Below, piece after piece: positions 5,126-8,891 of a stretch of 8,891 nucleotides of DNA (its first letter is position 1; the number at the start of each line of letters is the position of its first letter). A model generated the notes under the pieces. It worked only from the letters and a program-made list of their open reading frames with translations. It did not search any database and was not told where the DNA came from. This stretch comes from Candidatus Omnitrophota bacterium (GTDB lineage Bacteria > Omnitrophota > Gorgyraeia > Zapsychrales > Zapsychraceae). Location of the stretch: contig JAGQKQ010000063.1 in NCBI GenBank assembly GCA_020430005.1, positions 1-8,891 of the forward strand. The letters are read 5' to 3'. The translations under genes were made by a program, and so were the position numbers.

Positions 5126-5446
5126 ATGATTAGTATTCAGGATTTTATGAATGTGGAGCTGCGTCTCGCGGAAATCAAGGAAGTGAAGGAGCATCCTAAC
5201 GCGGACCGCTTATATGTATTGAAAATTGATACGGGTTCGGAGGAGCGTCAATTGGTCGCCGGTATCCGCAAGGCGTACACGCCGGATGAATTGATCGGGA
5301 AAAAGATTATTTTTGTGGCGAATCTTGAACCAGCCACCATCCGTGGAGAAGAATCTCAGGGGATGATCTTGGCGGTTTCTGATGATGAAAGTTTATCTGT
5401 CTTAACCACAGAACGCGAAATTAAATTAGGAAGCCGAGTTAAATAG
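5126..5446 (+). CDS. Free-standing MetRS-type tRNA-binding (OB-fold) protein
   Basis: 106-residue protein that is wholly the EMAP-II/Trbp111-like OB fold found at the C-terminus of many methionyl-tRNA synthetases, or encoded alone as a MetRS beta subunit. Visible marks are IQDFMNVELRLAEIKEVKEH (4-23), HPNADRLYVLKID (23-35), the RQLVAGIRKAYTPDELIGK strand-helix (41-59), VANLEPATIRG (64-74) and ESQGMILA (76-83). The family binds tRNA non-specifically through its outer corner and usually dimerises. The CsaA chaperone is a close relative and cannot be fully excluded, but the motif wording is nearer to MetRS. Start ATG 5126 has a good Shine-Dalgarno (AAAGGA). It follows the two-tRNA unit but has its own promoter. 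An alpha/beta-split MetRS is possible if the main synthetase gene elsewhere lacks this domain. Confidence 0.88.
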   Translation: MISIQDFMNVELRLAEIKEVKEHPNADRLYVLKIDTGSEERQLVAGIRKAYTPDELIGKKIIFVANLEPATIRGEESQGMILAVSDDESLSVLTTEREIKLGSRVK

Positions 5447-5451
5447 GGGAT

Positions 5452-5523
5452 CAAAGGACTAAAGGATTTCTTGTTGCTGATAAGATTTTTACGCGAGCGA
5501 CGAGCAACCAGCAACGAGCAACT
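5452..5523. repeat. Degenerate 7-bp repeats before the YjbQ-family gene
   Basis: A 3' block of five units (5489-5523) has period 7. Examples are GCGACGA then GCAACCA, and the last three units all begin GCAAC. It ends 5 bp before the ATG at 5529. A shorter 5' part shows CAAAGGA then CTAAGGA (5452-5465) and TTGTTGCT (5471-5478), which is complementary to the AGCAAC motif of the 3' block. The layout matches the two spacers in the ATPase operon, although the units differ in sequence. No ordinary Shine-Dalgarno is seen. Confidence 0.68.
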
Positions 5524-5528
5524 AAATT

Positions 5529-5942
5529 ATGGTTATTTCCGAGCGTCTTCATTTATCAACAAAGGGCCATGCCGATATCATCAATATCACTGATGACATT
5601 GCGCATGCTCTGTCGGGTTTATCGATAAACAATGGAATTGTGAATATTAGTGTTGTCGGATCGACCAGCGCGTTGACCACCTGTGAATACGAACCGGGTC
5701 TGGAACAGGATGTCAAAGATTTGTTTAATCGCTTAATTCCCCCGGGATCTTACAATCACGACCAGGCCTGGGGTGACGGCAACGGGCATTCACACCTGCG
5801 CGTCTCACTGTTAGGGCCGTCATTAACCTTTCCTTTTAATAACCGTAAAATGATTCTCGGAACGTGGCAGCAGATTATTTATATTGATTTTGATAACCGG
5901 CCCCGTCAAAGGGAAATTGTCCTGCAGTTTTTGGGAGAATAA
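5529..5942 (+). CDS. YjbQ/UPF0047 family protein
   Basis: 137 residues, the full family length. The family signature is clear: GSTSALTTCEYEPGLEQDVK (44-63), LIPPGSYNHD (69-78), the GNGHSHLR box (84-91), LLGPSLTFP (94-102), LGTWQQIIYIDFD (110-122) and RPRQREI (124-130). H87 and H89 with nearby acids form the conserved pocket, possibly metal-binding. The family (E. coli YjbQ) has been reported to show weak thiamine-phosphate synthase activity, but its physiological role is unsettled. The usual His before the STxAL turn is Gly-Ser here (VGSTSAL). The ATG at 5529 follows a heptamer block with no clear Shine-Dalgarno. The next gene starts 11 bp after the stop, so the two are probably co-transcribed. 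Confidence 0.92.
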   Translation: MVISERLHLSTKGHADIINITDDIAHALSGLSINNGIVNISVVGSTSALTTCEYEPGLEQDVKDLFNRLIPPGSYNHDQAWGDGNGHSHLRVSLLGPSLTFPFNNRKMILGTWQQIIYIDFDNRPRQREIVLQFLGE

Positions 5943-5953
5943 TTATCGACGCA

Positions 5954-7360
5954 ATGAAGATTCCCCAGTATGTTCCTCAAGATGTATGTTTGTCGTGCGA
6001 CGGCTGCTGTCGGTTTAAAGAAGCCGACTCTTCCTGGCGGCCAAGGATCAGTATGGATCAGGTGTATGATCTTAGACTTAAACAGCCGTCTTTGGCTCAG
6101 AAGATTTTTAACCAAACCACAATCGATTCCAAATCCTATGTACGGACAAAAGAGGGATGCCAATCCTGTTCGTGTCAGTTTTTTGATAACACTACAGAAC
6201 GTTGCGGCATTTATGATGTCCGGCCGTTTGAATGCGCGTTTTATCCGTTTCTCTTGTATCAAGTGGACAATCACTATTTTGTCGGTGTTCACTTGGCATG
6301 CCCGCATATTTTAGACACACGGTATAATAAGGCCTTTGAAATTTATCTCGAAACATTGAAGAATTATGTCTTTCAGTCCGACGTCATAAAATTTCTGTCC
6401 CATAATAAACATTTGTTCTCCGCTTATAAAGGCCATGAACAGGAAATCGAAAATCTTTTTGAAATTCCGTTTTCTGAGAATGGTGAAGACGAAAAGCTTT
6501 TAAACCAGCGGTTCGCGTTTGAATGGCATCTGTCCGGACAATCATTTTCAGAATCACCTTTCGCGTTTAACGCGGTGTTTAACTGGAAAGATTTTTTTGA
6601 TTTTGATTTTCAAATCATTGATGATTGTTTATGCGTCTTTGCCGGGCAGAATGGAGAAAAATTTTTATATCTTCCGCCGATTGGAAAATTTAATGCCGCG
6701 ACTTTGGCTAAATGCTTTACCATAATGAAAGGAAACACTGCCAGGATTGATAATGTTCCGCAGGCCGTATTAAAGCATTTTCCGGTGGAGCACTATAAGC
6801 ATTTTCAAAAAGGGCATGAGTACTGCTATTATAAGAAGGACTTGATTGAACTAAAGGGAAACGCGTATAAAACCAAACGTTCCGCATTGAATCATTTTAC
6901 AAAACATTATACCTATGAATACGACCTGTATGGCGATGGTCAATATCAGGAGTGTCTTGATCTTTATCAACGCTGGAAAGAGCAGCGGGCAGAGGCGCAT
7001 GACGACGATATCTACCGGCATATGCTGATAGAAAATGAGCAGGTTCATCGGACAGCCTTAAAATATTATCGGGAGCTCGGTCTTTTAGGACGCGTTGTTT
7101 ATATTAATGGAAAGTTATCTGGTTATACCTTCGGCTATCCCGTTGGCAATGATGTTTTTTGTGTTTTATTTGAAATTACCGATTTATCGGTGAAAGGATT
7201 GTCCGTTTTTATCTTCAATCAATTATGTCAGGACGAGGAGTTACAGCCGTATCGTTTTATTAACGTCATGGATGACTCTTTTCTGGAATCTCTTAAAAAG
7301 GTGAAAGAGTCCTTTCATCCCAAGGTGCTTTTGCCATTATATACGATTACTAAAAAATGA
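5954..7360 (+). CDS. Cysteine-cluster (YkgJ-type) / DUF2156 fusion protein
   Basis: 468-residue two-domain protein. The N-terminal part (about 8-120) is a YkgJ/UPF0153-type metal-chelating module: CLSCDGCC (12-19, CxxCxxCC), C69/C72/C74, then ERCGIYDVRPFECAFYPF (82-99, with C84 and C94) and HLACPH (113-118). The C-terminal part (about 185-465) looks like DUF2156, a GNAT-fold relative of the MprF aminoacyl-lipid synthase domain. Marks are YKKDLIELKGNAYKTKRSAL (293-312), the strand pair LGRVVYINGKLSGYTFGY (378-395) and the end INVMDDSFLESLKKVKESFH (436-455). No membrane segment is seen, so it is probably cytosolic. Substrate and metal are unknown; aminoacyl or acyl transfer is only a family-level inference. 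The Shine-Dalgarno is weak (GGAG, 16 nt upstream). Its stop overlaps the next start (ATGA), indicating translational coupling with pabB. Confidence 0.85.
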   Translation: MKIPQYVPQDVCLSCDGCCRFKEADSSWRPRISMDQVYDLRLKQPSLAQKIFNQTTIDSKSYVRTKEGCQSCSCQFFDNTTERCGIYDVRPFECAFYPFLLYQVDNHYFVGVHLACPHILDTRYNKAFEIYLETLKNYVFQSDVIKFLSHNKHLFSAYKGHEQEIENLFEIPFSENGEDEKLLNQRFAFEWHLSGQSFSESPFAFNAVFNWKDFFDFDFQIIDDCLCVFAGQNGEKFLYLPPIGKFNAATLAKCFTIMKGNTARIDNVPQAVLKHFPVEHYKHFQKGHEYCYYKKDLIELKGNAYKTKRSALNHFTKHYTYEYDLYGDGQYQECLDLYQRWKEQRAEAHDDDIYRHMLIENEQVHRTALKYYRELGLLGRVVYINGKLSGYTFGYPVGNDVFCVLFEITDLSVKGLSVFIFNQLCQDEELQPYRFINVMDDSFLESLKKVKESFHPKVLLPLYTITKK

Positions 7361-8891
7361 TAACATCACGCCCTCTAAATATTGAACCTGTGCGGGTTTT
7401 CGAAATCTTTCGCGATGAGCCCCATGTATTTTTTCTCGACAGCAGTCAGAAAAACGCCGATCGGGGACGGTACTCTTTTATCGGTTTTGCCCCTTTTGAT
7501 GTTTACCGGGCGAAGGACGTCCGCTCTCTGGACGCGCTTCAGAAAAAATTTAACCGTTATAAAAATGCGATTTCGAGGACGACCAAAACACCACTGCCTG
7601 CCGGTATTGTGGGATTTATCAGTTATGATTATGGTGTCAGACAGGAGAATATTCTCCGCCGTTCTTCCGTGCAGGATAATGAAACGCCGGACGTTTATTT
7701 CGGATTTTATGATACGGTGATTACCGTTGATCATTATGAAAAGCGTCTGATCATTTCCTCAACAGGACTTCCGGCTAAAGATGTCAAACGGCAAAAGGAG
7801 CGGGCCCGAAAAAAGATTGCCTATATCGAACAAAAATTAAAGGCCGGTGTTTCCCGGCGAAGTCTATATGAATATAACGGGGCATTTCAAAATCATTTTA
7901 AAAGCAGTTTCAGTAAAAATGCCTATCTTTCTGCGGTAAATAAGGCCCTGGCCTATATCGCCAAGGGGGATATTTATCAAGTTAACCTTTCTCAACAATT
8001 TGAATATGATGTCGCCGGATTTCCGGTGGATAAAGTAAAGGTTTATAAAAAACTCCGTGATCTTTCACCGTCGTCATTTTCTGCCTATCTCGATGCGGGC
8101 GCGCAGACAGTCATGAGCAGTTCTCCGGAGCGATTTTTAAAACTGGAGGGGCGCAAGGTGCAGACCCGTCCGATGAAAGGAACGCGTCCACGGGGTATAA
8201 ATAAAAAACAGGACGCGCAGTATTTGAAAGAAATTAAAGAAAGCCCAAAGGAAAAGGCGGAACTGCTGATGATAACCGACCTTTTAAGAAATGATTTGGG
8301 CCGTGTCTGCGAGTACGGGACAGTGAGCGTTAAAACCATGCGGACCATTGAAAAATACAAAACGGTGTATCAGGCGACATCCACTGTTGAGGGGATGTTG
8401 AGAAAAGACCATGATGCCTTTGATCTGTTGGAGGCGTGTTTGCCCGGCGGGTCTATCACAGGATGTCCTAAAATCCGGTCGATGCAGATTATTGAAGAAG
8501 TTGAGCCTGTTCGTCGGGGAATTTACACAGGTGTAATGGGATATATTAATTTTAACGGAGACATGGATTTTAATGTTTTGATCCGTACGCTTTTATCTGA
8601 TCAGCAGACAATTCTTTTTCATGTCGGCAGTGGTATTGTGGCAGATTCTCAGCCCGAGGCGGAGTATATAGAAACATTGGTGAAAGCCAAGGCTATTCAG
8701 GACTGTTTAAAAGAAACTTTTAATCAGCCGGTTGGCCCGCAATACACTATTTTTCATGACGGACAGTATGTAAAAAAGCACGAGGCGTTTATCAATACTT
8801 TAACGCCGGGGATTGTGCGTGCGCCCGGTGTGTTTGAAACGATCGCTGTTCGTAACGGTCGGCTTATCGCGCTGCCGTTGCATTTTGAACG
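7357..8891 (+). CDS. pabB: Aminodeoxychorismate synthase I fused to ADC lyase (PabB-PabC), 3'-truncated
   Basis: Open from the ATG at 7357 to the window end (511 full codons). Residues 1 to about 455 are the chorismate-binding PabB fold: an N-terminal lobe with GRYSFIGFAP (near 40), YIAKGDIYQVNLSQ (about 202-215), SSSPERFLKL, the RPMKGTRPRG motif with K274, then CLPGGSITGCPK (361-372) and IYTGVMGYI. The Lys in PMKGT marks PabB rather than TrpE, which has PIAGT. It converts chorismate plus ammonia to aminodeoxychorismate, the first step to p-aminobenzoate and folate. A linker (about 455-485) leads to GVFETIAVRNGRLIALPLHF (from 491), the start of a PabC-type PLP lyase domain that frees p-aminobenzoate and pyruvate. 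The amidotransferase PabA is not in the window. The start is fixed by the 4-bp ATGA overlap with the upstream gene. Confidence 0.93.
   Translation, partial: MITSRPLNIEPVRVFEIFRDEPHVFFLDSSQKNADRGRYSFIGFAPFDVYRAKDVRSLDALQKKFNRYKNAISRTTKTPLPAGIVGFISYDYGVRQENILRRSSVQDNETPDVYFGFYDTVITVDHYEKRLIISSTGLPAKDVKRQKERARKKIAYIEQKLKAGVSRRSLYEYNGAFQNHFKSSFSKNAYLSAVNKALAYIAKGDIYQVNLSQQFEYDVAGFPVDKVKVYKKLRDLSPSSFSAYLDAGAQTVMSSSPERFLKLEGRKVQTRPMKGTRPRGINKKQDAQYLKEIKESPKEKAELLMITDLLRNDLGRVCEYGTVSVKTMRTIEKYKTVYQATSTVEGMLRKDHDAFDLLEACLPGGSITGCPKIRSMQIIEEVEPVRRGIYTGVMGYINFNGDMDFNVLIRTLLSDQQTILFHVGSGIVADSQPEAEYIETLVKAKAIQDCLKETFNQPVGPQYTIFHDGQYVKKHEAFINTLTPGIVRAPGVFETIAVRNGRLIALPLHFE

Noticed and set aside
7375..7734. 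Short open frames on both strands at the start of the pabB region
   Set aside because: The pabB frame from 7357 is open through the region with clear family motifs, so these are overlaps by chance.
7357..8891. Anthranilate synthase TrpE
   Set aside because: The PMKGT lysine and the C-terminal PabC domain mark PabB; TrpE has Ala at that place (PIAGT).

Overview
The window fits a bacterium with a spirochaete/chlamydia-style V-type ATPase. The gene order is B-D-I-K, the K proteolipid is double-length (four helices), and subunit B closely matches that branch. Together with the fusion genes and repeat-filled intergenic spacers, this suggests a PVC-superphylum lineage, perhaps an uncultured one such as Omnitrophota. 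The placement is inference from remembered family patterns, not from a search. All genes read on the + strand.

Region 1 (1-4133) is the 3' part of a V-type ATPase/ATP synthase operon. It holds atpB (5' end outside the window), atpD, atpI (the a-like stator/ion-channel subunit) and atpK (the rotor proteolipid). B belongs to the soluble head, D is the central shaft, and I plus K form the membrane ion path. The essential rotor Glu, the stator Arg and residues matching a known Na+ site are all visible. Two spacers here (B-D and D-I) are made of degenerate 7-bp tandem units in two blocks of opposite sense that can pair with each other.

Region 2 (4134-5125) holds no protein gene but is dense in structure. 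A near-consensus promoter precedes tRNA-Val(UAC) and tRNA-Asp(GUC), and a strong intrinsic terminator follows. Five copies of a small palindrome family with compensatory stem changes lie in this stretch; four of them sit in two similar composite leaders, one before each tRNA. Between the tRNA terminator and a second terminator is a foldable stretch of about 150 nt that may be a non-coding RNA or leader. A second promoter follows and opens a structured 5' leader.

Region 3 (5126-8891) appears to be a run of four co-directional genes: a free-standing MetRS-type tRNA-binding (EMAP-II-like OB) protein, a YjbQ/UPF0047 protein, a fusion of a cysteine-cluster (YkgJ/UPF0153-type) domain to a DUF2156 acyltransferase-like domain, and pabB running into a pabC domain, cut by the window end. 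The last two overlap by ATGA. pabB-pabC makes p-aminobenzoate for folate. The jobs of the two genes before it are not established.

The most unusual content is non-coding: the paired heptamer spacers, the covarying palindrome family, the duplicated tRNA leader and the possible structured RNA. I see no evidence of a defence system, CRISPR array, transposase or phage gene.
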